Shown here: positions 17,131-27,578 of the stretch, piece after piece | Layout: the number at the start of each line of letters is the position of its first letter | How positions within the stretch are numbered: position 1 is the stretch's first letter | Source: Micromonospora peucetia | GTDB lineage: Bacteria > Actinomycetota > Actinomycetes > Mycobacteriales > Micromonosporaceae | Direction of reading: 5' to 3' | Length of the DNA stretch: 64,000 nucleotides | NCBI RefSeq assembly: GCF_900091625.1 | Contig: NZ_FMIC01000002.1 | Location: forward strand, 4,588,001-4,652,000 | Position numbers and translations under genes: made by a program | Notes under the pieces: generated by a model | What the model was told of the DNA's origin: nothing | Database searches by the model: none | Seen by the model: the letters and a program-made list of their open reading frames with translations, nothing else

Positions 17131-18057
17131 ATGGACCGTCGTCCCCGCCGTCACCTGCTGTCGATCCAGGACCTCAGCGACACCGACCTGCGGCATCTGG
17201 TGGCTCGCAGCGCCGATCATGCCGCCGGTCGGGTCCGCCCCGCCGACCAGTTGCGCGGTCTGGTCACCGCGGTCTACTTCCGCCGCACCTCGACCCGGAC
17301 CCGCACCGCCTTCTCCAGCGGCGCTCTGCGGCTCGGCTCGCATCTGATCAGCTACGGCCCGGGGGATCTGCAACTGAACACCGGTGAGACGGTCGAGGAC
17401 ACCACCCGGGTGCTGTCCGGGATGGTCGACCTGTTCGTCGCCCGGACCGCCGACCCGGTCGCCGAGTTGCGGGCCTTCGCCGAGCAGGACCGGATGGGGG
17501 TGATCAACGCGATGAGCGCCGAGGAGCACCCCACGCAGGCGCTGGCCGACCTGAGCACCATGACCCAGCGGTTCGGCCGGGTCGACGGGCTGCGGGTGCT
17601 CTACGTGGGGGAGGGCAACAACACCGCCGCCGCGCTCGCGCTCGCCCTCAGCCGGTTCACCGAAACCCGGCTGTACCTGCGCACGCCGCCCGGGTACGGG
17701 TTGGACCTGGACCTCCTCACCGCCGCTCAGGTGGCCGCCGAGCGGACCGGCTCGACGGTCGCCGAGGCGCACCACATGACGGACCTGCCGGAGGTCGACG
17801 TCGTCTACGCCACCCGCTGGCAGACCACCGGCACCGCCAAGCCGGATCCGGACTGGCGGCGGGTCTTCGCGCCGTTCCAGGTCGACGGGGCGGTCCTGGC
17901 GGCGAGCCCGCAGGCGGTGTTCATGCACGACCTGCCGGCGCACCGGGGTGAGGAGGTCACCGCCGGGGTGCTGGACGGTCCCCGCAGCATCGCCTTCGAG
18001 CAGGCCCAGCACAAGATGTTCAGCGCCCAGGCCGCGCTGGAGTGGTGCGCCGGGTGA
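17131..18057 (+). CDS. Atypical ornithine/aspartate carbamoyltransferase family enzyme
   Basis: 308 residues; ATG after CTGGAGGGTCCCG. The carbamoyl-phosphate half is intact: FRRTSTRTRTAF (STRTR at 54-58) and HPTQAL (133-138). The amino-acid half is hybrid. Where ornithine enzymes have an SMG loop, this protein has VVYATRWQTTG (225-235), resembling the TRxQ loop of aspartate carbamoyltransferase. The HCLP motif, whose Cys contacts ornithine, is HDLP (266-269), although the following PAHRGEEVT is ornithine-type. It should transfer a carbamoyl group from carbamoyl phosphate to an amine other than ornithine's. Next to an EctB-like aminotransferase, the obvious acceptor is diaminobutyrate, giving 4-ureido-2-aminobutyrate. 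VioL of viomycin synthesis is a family precedent. A primary-metabolism argF or pyrB is unlikely given the altered residues. Confidence 0.85.
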   Translation: MDRRPRRHLLSIQDLSDTDLRHLVARSADHAAGRVRPADQLRGLVTAVYFRRTSTRTRTAFSSGALRLGSHLISYGPGDLQLNTGETVEDTTRVLSGMVDLFVARTADPVAELRAFAEQDRMGVINAMSAEEHPTQALADLSTMTQRFGRVDGLRVLYVGEGNNTAAALALALSRFTETRLYLRTPPGYGLDLDLLTAAQVAAERTGSTVAEAHHMTDLPEVDVVYATRWQTTGTAKPDPDWRRVFAPFQVDGAVLAASPQAVFMHDLPAHRGEEVTAGVLDGPRSIAFEQAQHKMFSAQAALEWCAG

Positions 18058-18091
18058 GCCCGGAGGCCGGTCGCTCCGGCGCCGCCCAAAT

Positions 18092-18110
18092 ATGGGTACC
18101 GGTTACCCAT
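18092..18110. promoter_or_regulatory. Candidate operator palindrome upstream of lanM
   Basis: ATGGGTACCGGTTACCCAT: 7-base arms ATGGGTA and TACCCAT around CCGGT, in the 86-base gap between the carbamoyltransferase and the proposed lanM start. Its centre is about 43 bases before GTG 18144, and a weak -10-like CGATAC lies at 18134-18139. This suits an activator site if the transcript starts at or near the GTG. The nearby LAL regulator is a candidate binder, by inference only. Confidence 0.45.
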
Positions 18111-18143
18111 GTGACCCCTCCAGGACACCGGCACGATACCGGC

Positions 18144-21100
18144 GTGGACAGATCGGGGACGCGGGATACGGCAGCGGTGAGTGGTGCGGGCAGCGCTTGG
18201 TGGGCGCCCGGCCGCACCCTCGCCGAACGGGTACGGGCAGCCGACCACGGCGGGCCGGTCGCCGCTGACCCCGTGTCGGAGCACGCCATGCGGCGGCTGC
18301 GGGACTGGCGCTCGGCGTACGAGCTGGGGGCGACGGGTCAGTTCGCGAACCGCCTGGCGGCCCTGGGGATCACCGAGCGGCAGTTCCTGGCCCTCCTCGA
18401 CCGACCGCCGGCGGCGCTGGCGAACGGGTCGGGCGCGCCCGGGTGGGCCGAGTTCACCGAACGGGCGCTCGGCATCGCCCCCGACGGAGCCCGCCACCTG
18501 CCCCCGGACACGCCGTGGTCCGACGCGTTCGCCGGCGTGCTGGCGCCGTTCGTCACGGCCGCCTGCGCCGACCTGCGGCAGCGGGTGCGTACTCCCGGGA
18601 TGTCCGTGGTGGCCGACCTCGACGCGGTGTACGCCGGGTTCGCCGACGCGCTCCGCGTCAGGCTGGTCGCGATGGCGTCGCGTACCTTCGTCCTGGAACT
18701 CAACGTCGCCCGGGCCGCCGGCCGGCTGGCGGGCCCCACGCCCGAGCACCGGTTCGCCGCCTTCGTGGCAGACCTCGCCCAGCGCGAGCGGCTGACCCGG
18801 GTGATGACGGACTACCCCGTGCTGGCGCGGCTTCTGGCGACCGCCTGCCGGCACGCCGTCGAGGCGACAGCCGAGCTGCTCGACCGGTTCGTCGCGGATC
18901 GGGCGGAGATTCTCGGCCGGTTGCTCGACGGCCGCGATCCGGGACCGCTGGCCGGATTCGACGTGGCGGGGGACTCACACGGGCACGGGCGGGCGGTGGC
19001 GATCCTGCGCTTCGCCTCCGGTGCCCGGGTGATCTACCGGCCGCGCTCGGTTGCTGTCCACGTGCACTTCAACGAGGTCCTGGACTGGCTGAACGGGTTG
19101 CTGCCCGAGCTGGAGCTGCGCACGTTGACCGTGCTCGCCCGCGATGGCTACGGGTGGATCGAGGCTGTCGACCGTGTCGCCTGCGCCGACGTGGGCCAGG
19201 TGGGCGCGTTCTACCGCCGGCAGGGGGTGCTGCTCGCGCTGCTGTATCTGCTGGGCATGACGGACATCCACCACGAGAACCTGATCGCCTGCGCCGACCA
19301 GCCCGTCCTCGTCGATGTCGAGACGCTGATGCACCCCGATCTCCCCGTACCGACCGCCGCGCCCGATCCCGCCGCCCGGGCGCTGCGGACGTCGGTGTAC
19401 CGCACCGCCCTGCTGCCCCAGCCGCTCATCGGCGAACGCGGTCTGTTGGACATCTCCGGCCTGGGTGGCGACCCCGGCGCGCAACAGCTCCGAGAGACCG
19501 TCGCGTGGGCTGCGGCCGGCACCGACACGATGCACCTGGTGCGTCGTTCCGCGCCCGTGCGGGCCGCCGAGAACCGCCCGACGCTGGACGGCGTCCCGGC
19601 CGATGCCGCCGAGTACACGGCCGAGCTGCTCGCCGGATTCCGGGCCGCGTACCGCGCCATCGCCCGGCGAGCCGGCGATCTGATCGGCCCGGACGGCCTG
19701 CTCCGGCGGTTCGCCGCCGACGAGTTGCGGGTCATCGTCCGGTCGACGCGGACCTACACCGTGCTGCTGAGCGAGTCCACTCATCCCGACGTGCTGCGCG
19801 ACGCGCTCGACCGTGATCAGATCTTCGACCTGCTCTGGGCGGCCTCGGTGGACGACCCGGTGCGTAACCGTCTGGTGTCCCGCGAGATCGAGCAGCTCTG
19901 GGCCGGCGACGTCCCCCTGTTCACCTGCTGTCCGGACGACCGCGACCTGACCGGTGGTGACGGCGTCGGGTTCGTCGACGTGCTCGACGAACCGGTACTG
20001 GCAACCGCGCAGCGCAAGATCGCCAGCATGGGCGTGATCGACCAACGCGACCAGGAGTGGATCGTCCAGGCCGCGCTCGCCGGCCGGCTCGGTGGGGCAC
20101 GCCACGAGTGCGCCGAGCCGGTATCGGTCCGGTGGGAGGCGACGGCACCGGACCCGGGCAGGCTGCTCACAGTGGCCTGCGGTATCGCCGACAAGATCAT
20201 CGCGGACGCCTACGACGACGGCGTGTTCGCCAACTGGCTCGGGCTCGAGCCGGTGGACGGCGGGCACAGCACGATCATGCCGCTGGGCGCGGGGCTGGGA
20301 AACGGATACCCGGGCACGGCCCTCTTCCTGGCCGAACTGGCCCGGCTCACGGACGTCGACCGCTACGCCGAGGCCGCTGGCCGGGCGGTGCGCCAGCTGC
20401 CCGTGTTGCTCACCGCGCTGGACGCTCGGCCGCACCTGGCGAGCACGATCGGCAGCGGTGGCTTCACCGGCCTCGGGGGGATCGCCTACACGGCGGCCCG
20501 GCTCGCCGACCTGCTTCAGGACGACGCGCTCGGCGACTCGGTCGAGAGGGCGGTTCGCCTCGCGGCGATCGCCGCCACCACGGAGACCAACCTGGGCGTG
20601 CTGGACGGGCTTGCCGGTTGCCTTGCCGCGATGCTCGCCGTCAGCGACCTGACCGGTCTGCCGCTGGCGGCCGCGACGGCCCGAGACTGTGCCCAGCGGC
20701 TGCTCGCGGCCGGCTCCTCGCTGCCCGCGCAGCCCGGCTTCGCCACCGGTACGGCCGGGATCGGCTGGGCCCTGCTGCGATTCGCGCAGGTGGGAGGCGA
20801 CGAGCGGCACGCCGAGGCCGGCAGCGCGATGTTGGCCCGTGCCGCCACCGGCCCGATCCCGGGCCCGTCGACGCACTCCTGGTGCCACGGCGTCCCGGGA
20901 ATCGCGGTCGCCATCGCCGACCAGCGCCGGTTGCTGGCGGACCCCGCACTGGCGGCCTTCGTGGACCGCGCGGCGACCGCCGTGTCGCAAACCGGACTGG
21001 TCAGCGACCACAGCCTCTGCCACGGGGAGATGGGCAGGCAGGAGATGTTGTCGGTCGCCGCCGCGCGCGGTCGCCGGGCTGCGGTGAGCGTTCGGTTCGA

Positions 21101-21302
21101 CCAGGCCGGACAACTGGTCGCGGCGCTGGACCAGGCCGGCCCGAGGTGCGGTGCCGCCGGCGACGTGAGTGTCGCCGGCCTGCTGGACGGCCTGGCCGGG
21201 ATCGGCCACGGACTGCTCCGTATCGGCTTCGCCGATCATGTGCCCTCGGCACTGCTGCTGCATGCCGAGCCGACGACATCCGGACGCGGTGTCGAGAACT
21301 AG
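18144..21302 (+). CDS. lanM: Class II lanthipeptide synthetase (LanM)
   Basis: About 1052 residues, typical of LanM. The N-terminal DUF4135 dehydratase shows GDSHGHGRAVAILRF (from about 276) followed by a YRPRS motif; such enzymes phosphorylate and eliminate Ser/Thr hydroxyls in a precursor peptide. The C-terminal LanC-like cyclase has zinc ligands WCHG (Cys914) and SLCHG (Cys959, His960), 45 residues apart much as in NisC. The start is uncertain: GTG 18111, 18144 and 18177 are in frame and none has a clear ribosome site. GTG 18144 is chosen because it lies beyond the palindrome and before the conserved WWAPGRTLAER region; a leaderless transcript is possible. The gene is followed after 12 bases by a small cysteine-free peptide gene. 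No LanT transporter/protease is nearby. Confidence 0.93.
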   Translation: MDRSGTRDTAAVSGAGSAWWAPGRTLAERVRAADHGGPVAADPVSEHAMRRLRDWRSAYELGATGQFANRLAALGITERQFLALLDRPPAALANGSGAPGWAEFTERALGIAPDGARHLPPDTPWSDAFAGVLAPFVTAACADLRQRVRTPGMSVVADLDAVYAGFADALRVRLVAMASRTFVLELNVARAAGRLAGPTPEHRFAAFVADLAQRERLTRVMTDYPVLARLLATACRHAVEATAELLDRFVADRAEILGRLLDGRDPGPLAGFDVAGDSHGHGRAVAILRFASGARVIYRPRSVAVHVHFNEVLDWLNGLLPELELRTLTVLARDGYGWIEAVDRVACADVGQVGAFYRRQGVLLALLYLLGMTDIHHENLIACADQPVLVDVETLMHPDLPVPTAAPDPAARALRTSVYRTALLPQPLIGERGLLDISGLGGDPGAQQLRETVAWAAAGTDTMHLVRRSAPVRAAENRPTLDGVPADAAEYTAELLAGFRAAYRAIARRAGDLIGPDGLLRRFAADELRVIVRSTRTYTVLLSESTHPDVLRDALDRDQIFDLLWAASVDDPVRNRLVSREIEQLWAGDVPLFTCCPDDRDLTGGDGVGFVDVLDEPVLATAQRKIASMGVIDQRDQEWIVQAALAGRLGGARHECAEPVSVRWEATAPDPGRLLTVACGIADKIIADAYDDGVFANWLGLEPVDGGHSTIMPLGAGLGNGYPGTALFLAELARLTDVDRYAEAAGRAVRQLPVLLTALDARPHLASTIGSGGFTGLGGIAYTAARLADLLQDDALGDSVERAVRLAAIAATTETNLGVLDGLAGCLAAMLAVSDLTGLPLAAATARDCAQRLLAAGSSLPAQPGFATGTAGIGWALLRFAQVGGDERHAEAGSAMLARAATGPIPGPSTHSWCHGVPGIAVAIADQRRLLADPALAAFVDRAATAVSQTGLVSDHSLCHGEMGRQEMLSVAAARGRRAAVSVRFDQAGQLVAALDQAGPRCGAAGDVSVAGLLDGLAGIGHGLLRIGFADHVPSALLLHAEPTTSGRGVEN

Positions 21303-21314
21303 AAGGGGGAAGAT

Positions 21315-21521
21315 ATGCGGGACGACTTGACTGTTTCTCACCCGGCGGGATCGGCCGAGGAGCACGAGTCAGCCGACACGCACCCGGCGGGCGAGATAAA
21401 GCTCAGTTTCCTGGGGCACATCGGGAGGCGGACAGGCATCCTGACCGGCCTGATGATCGCCGCGCCCGCCATCGCGGCCATCATCGACACCGGTGGCACC
21501 GGCGGTCACTCGTCGGCGTAG
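21315..21521 (+). CDS. Candidate LanM substrate peptide without cysteine (68 aa)
   Basis: ATG preceded by AGAAGGGGGAAG, one of the best ribosome sites in the window, 12 bases after lanM. The N-terminal half (1-28) is acidic and polar, as leader peptides are. The C-terminal half has a basic turn (HIGRRT, 35-40), a hydrophobic stretch LMIAAPAIAAII (46-57) and a Gly/Ser/Thr tail DTGGTGGHSSA. Possible dehydration sites are Ser31, Thr40, Thr44, Thr59, Thr62, Ser66 and Ser67. There is no Cys, so lanthionine rings cannot form within this peptide alone; it could be dehydrated only, be cyclised by another nucleophile, or pair with a second peptide. A small membrane protein is the alternative. No known lanthipeptide family was recognised. 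Confidence 0.7.
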   Translation: MRDDLTVSHPAGSAEEHESADTHPAGEIKLSFLGHIGRRTGILTGLMIAAPAIAAIIDTGGTGGHSSA

Positions 21522-21527
21522 GCCCGG

Positions 21528-21600
21528 GAGCGGCACCTTCCCGTGTCGCTTCATCGACAGCGGGCGCCCCGCGTCGGACACGGCAACGCGGGTGCCGCTC
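21528..21600 (+). terminator. Nested three-helix stem-loop between peptide gene and LAL regulator
   Basis: Outer helix GAGCGGCACC (21528-21537) with GGTGCCGCTC (21591-21600); middle helix CCGTGTC (21541-21547) with GACACGG (21577-21583); apical hairpin GCGGG-CGC-CCCGC (21560-21572). All three are perfectly paired and nested. It begins 7 bases after the peptide stop and ends 16 bases before the regulator ATG. It may be a terminator, an mRNA-stabilising end or an attenuator. Confidence 0.5.
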
Positions 21601-21616
21601 GCGTTAGCCTGCGGGC

Positions 21617-24556
21617 ATGCGCTTCTCCTCGCCGGTGGTGATCGGACGTGATTCCGAACTCCGCGTCGTCAACGCTCGACTGACGACCACTCGGGCCTCG
21701 TCCGGCGGCACGCTCTTCCTGATCGGCGAGGCCGGGATCGGCAAGACCCGACTGGCGGAGCACTGCGCCCGCGCGGCGGCGGGGGCCGGCATGGAGCTGC
21801 TACGGGGCCGTAGCAGCTCCACCGGCCCCATCGTCCCGTTCCGCCCGCTGACCGAGGCGATCTTCTCGCTGTCCCGTACGGGCCGGCTGCCGGACAACAC
21901 GGAGCTGGCACCCTATCGACCGGCCCTCGCCCGGCTCATCCCGGAATGGCGGGATCCCGCGGTGCCGGAACGGGTGGCCTCGATCGTCGAACTGGCCGAG
22001 GCCGTACTGCGGCTCGTCACCGCCGTGGCTGGCAGCCGGGGCTGCGTTCTCATCCTCGAAGACATCCACGACGCCGACGCCGAGACCCACGCTGTCGTGG
22101 AGTACCTTGTCGACAACCTCGCCGACCTGCCCATCCTGATGGTGGCCACCATGCGGCCGGGCAGCGGCCCCGCGACCGATCTGGCCTGGGCCGCGGCTGT
22201 GCGTCGGTCCGCGACCGTCGTCGAACTCCACCCCCTGTCCGACCAGGAGGTGCACGAACTCGCCTCCGCCTGCCTCGACACCGATGCCCTGCCCGTCGAA
22301 CTGACCGACCGGCTGGTGCGTGACAGCGAAGGCAACCCGTTCGTCGCCGAGGAACTTCTCAACAGCATGATCGGCGCACGCGCACTGGTCCGCGACGGTG
22401 ACGGCTGGCGGTTCACCGACGACCCGGCCATCGCGTTGCCGAACACCGTCACGCTCAGCGTGACACGCCGGTTGGCCGGCCTCGATCCGCAGGCGCGAAC
22501 ACTGCTCCACACCGCCGCCGTGCTGGGCCGTCGTTTCCCGGTGGCTGCGGTCCGGGCGGCGACCGGCCTCGAGGAGCGGGCGATGCTGAGCCATCTGAGG
22601 TCCGGGGTGGACGTCGAAGTCATCATGCCCGACCGGTCGACGCCCGACTGGTACTCCTTCCGCCACGCGTTGACCGCCGACGCGATCCTGGCCACGCTCA
22701 CCCCGGCCGAACGGTCCGCGCTGGCGAAGCGCGCCGCCGACGCGCTGGAGGCGGCGTACGCCGGGTTACCCGGACACTGGTGCCAGCTCGCGGCCGAGCT
22801 CAGGCAGACCGCCGGTGACAACCGCGCCGCGGGCCTGTTGTTCGCGGAGGCGGGCCGGCGGGCACTCGGCGACGGCGCGACCACGTCGGCCGTCACCCTG
22901 CTCGACCGCGCGTACCAGATGATGTCCGACCCACCTGACCCCGACGCCCGCGCTGGCATCCTCGAATCGCTGCTCAACGCCCTGGCCGAAGCCGGCCACG
23001 CGGACCGGGCGTTCGCTCTGGTCGACGACGCGACCTGGGCGAACGCCGTGACCCTCGGCGTCGAGCAGCACGTCAGCCTCCGAACCCGGCTCGCCTGGGT
23101 CGCGGTCGTGACCGGACGGTGGTCCGACGGCGCGTCCCAGGTACGCATCGCCCGGGCGATCCTCGGCAGCAGTCCGCCGCCGGGGCCGGCGGCCCAGGTG
23201 GACGTGGTCGAGGCACATTTGATCTTCGGCGACGGCCACGGCTGCGGCCGGACCACGCAGGCCGAGCAGCTCGTGCTCCAGGCCCTGGCGGTGGCTGAGC
23301 TGGCGCCGATGGCGGAGACGGCGTGTCAGGCACTGCAACTCCTGGCCATGATCGCCCGAGGCCGGAGCTTCGACGAGGCGGAGTCCTACCTGACCAGGAT
23401 GCTGATGATGGCGGAGGAACACCGCCTGCCCCTGTGGCGCATCAACGCGCTGTTCCGGCTCGGGGTCAACCAGAGTATGCGGACCGGCGAGCAGACGCTG
23501 CTGCGCCAGGCGGAGCAGGCCGCGCAGGTGTCCGGCGCCATCATGCTCAGGCACAGTATCGAGGGCGTGTACGCGATCCGTGCCGTGATGCAGGGCGACT
23601 ACCCGACAGGTGACGAGCTCGCCGCCCGTTGCGCCGCGGCGACCGCCCGGCTGCGCAACATCGACGACCAGCAGTTCGCCCTGGTCACGGCCGCCGCCTC
23701 CGCCGCCCACCGTGGACAACGGCGACTGATGGAGCTCAGGCTCGAGGAGTTCCGGGCGGCCGGTGGGGGAGAGTCCGGGCACGTCCCCCTCGCCTACGGC
23801 TTCTGCGAAGCGGTCTGCGCGCTGCTGGAGGAGGACCGGCCGGCGGCGATCCGGGCCCTCGACCTGGCCCGGGCGTGGGAGGACGACCACCCGAACACCT
23901 ACTACATGACGGGTCGCTTCGGGCTGAGGCCGCTCCTCGACGCGCTGGCCGGGTCCATGGACCGCACCGGCATGGAGGCGGTGGCGTTGGCCCCGGCAGC
24001 GACCCTGCGCTGGAACCGGCAGTTCCTGCACCTGGCGAAGGCGGTGGTGCACGGGCGCGCGGGGCAGGGTGAGCGGGCCACCGCGGAGGTCGCGCTGGCC
24101 CTGGACGCCGCGGCGCCGTACCGCATGACCTTTCACCTGGGGCTGCGGCTGGTCGCCGAGGCCGCGCTCGCCGACGGGTGGGGTGAGCCCGTTTCCTGGC
24201 TGCGGGCAGCGGAGGACCACTTCCACAACGTCGACGCGCCGGTGATCGCCGGCGCGTGCCGGGGCCTGCTTCGTCAGGCCGGCGCATCGCTCGGGCAACG
24301 GCGCTCCGGTCACGACCGCATCCCGACCCGACTGCGCGCCGTCGGGGTGACCGTTCGCGAGCACGAGGTGCTGGTGCTGCTCGCGAAGGGCCACGACAAC
24401 CAGGACCTGGCCACGCTGCTGCACCTCTCGCCGCGTACGGTCGAAAAGCACGTCGCCAGCCTGCTGCTCAAGACCGGGCACGCGAACCGGAGGGCGCTGC
24501 GCGACAGCGTGGACGATCTGCTGCGGACCGACAGCCGCTCCGGAAGCCGCCGGTGA
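21617..24556 (+). CDS. LAL-type LuxR-family transcriptional regulator
   Basis: 979 residues. N-terminal AAA/STAND ATPase with P-loop GEAGIGKTRL (about 36-45), a long helical TPR-like middle, and a C-terminal LuxR HTH: VREHEVLVLLAKGHDNQDLA followed by LSPRTVEKHV. This is the layout of large ATP-binding LuxR regulators (MalT/PikD type), which are often pathway activators in actinomycete gene clusters. A TTA leucine codon lies at 22766-22768 (residue 384), so translation may depend on the rare Leu-tRNA that bldA encodes in streptomycetes. It probably controls the lanM unit (same strand, immediate neighbour) and possibly the NRPS genes. The ATG has only a weak ribosome site and lies just after the nested stem-loop. 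Confidence 0.92.
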   Translation: MRFSSPVVIGRDSELRVVNARLTTTRASSGGTLFLIGEAGIGKTRLAEHCARAAAGAGMELLRGRSSSTGPIVPFRPLTEAIFSLSRTGRLPDNTELAPYRPALARLIPEWRDPAVPERVASIVELAEAVLRLVTAVAGSRGCVLILEDIHDADAETHAVVEYLVDNLADLPILMVATMRPGSGPATDLAWAAAVRRSATVVELHPLSDQEVHELASACLDTDALPVELTDRLVRDSEGNPFVAEELLNSMIGARALVRDGDGWRFTDDPAIALPNTVTLSVTRRLAGLDPQARTLLHTAAVLGRRFPVAAVRAATGLEERAMLSHLRSGVDVEVIMPDRSTPDWYSFRHALTADAILATLTPAERSALAKRAADALEAAYAGLPGHWCQLAAELRQTAGDNRAAGLLFAEAGRRALGDGATTSAVTLLDRAYQMMSDPPDPDARAGILESLLNALAEAGHADRAFALVDDATWANAVTLGVEQHVSLRTRLAWVAVVTGRWSDGASQVRIARAILGSSPPPGPAAQVDVVEAHLIFGDGHGCGRTTQAEQLVLQALAVAELAPMAETACQALQLLAMIARGRSFDEAESYLTRMLMMAEEHRLPLWRINALFRLGVNQSMRTGEQTLLRQAEQAAQVSGAIMLRHSIEGVYAIRAVMQGDYPTGDELAARCAAATARLRNIDDQQFALVTAAASAAHRGQRRLMELRLEEFRAAGGGESGHVPLAYGFCEAVCALLEEDRPAAIRALDLARAWEDDHPNTYYMTGRFGLRPLLDALAGSMDRTGMEAVALAPAATLRWNRQFLHLAKAVVHGRAGQGERATAEVALALDAAAPYRMTFHLGLRLVAEAALADGWGEPVSWLRAAEDHFHNVDAPVIAGACRGLLRQAGASLGQRRSGHDRIPTRLRAVGVTVREHEVLVLLAKGHDNQDLATLLHLSPRTVEKHVASLLLKTGHANRRALRDSVDDLLRTDSRSGSRR

Positions 24557-24627
24557 ACAACGTTGACCGCTGATTGCGCATCGTTCGCACCGGCACCCCC
24601 GAGGCGTCGCAGTCCTCGAAGCTTCCC

Positions 24628-27479
<2,852 letters not shown>

Positions 27480-27535
27480 CGCACCATCATGACCGATCCC
27501 CGCTTTCCGCCCGCCGTTGCGGCACAACGTACGGC

Positions 27536-27573
27536 GGCCGGCGCCGTCACCGGACGAGGTGACGGCGCCGGCC
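27536..27573 (-). terminator. 16-bp perfect hairpin after the hexosaminidase gene
   Basis: Arms GGCCGGCGCCGTCACC (27536-27551) and GGTGACGGCGCCGGCC (27558-27573) with loop GGACGA, starting 5 bases beyond the hexosaminidase stop on the minus strand. It is a very stable factor-independent-type terminator without a U tract. It isolates the hexosaminidase transcript from the ROK gene. Confidence 0.8.
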
Positions 27574-27578
27574 GGCGG

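Noticed and set aside
18058..18143. A second, Cys-containing lanthipeptide precursor between the carbamoyltransferase and lanM
   Set aside because: The gap is only 86 bases, and no start with a ribosome site and open frame was found.
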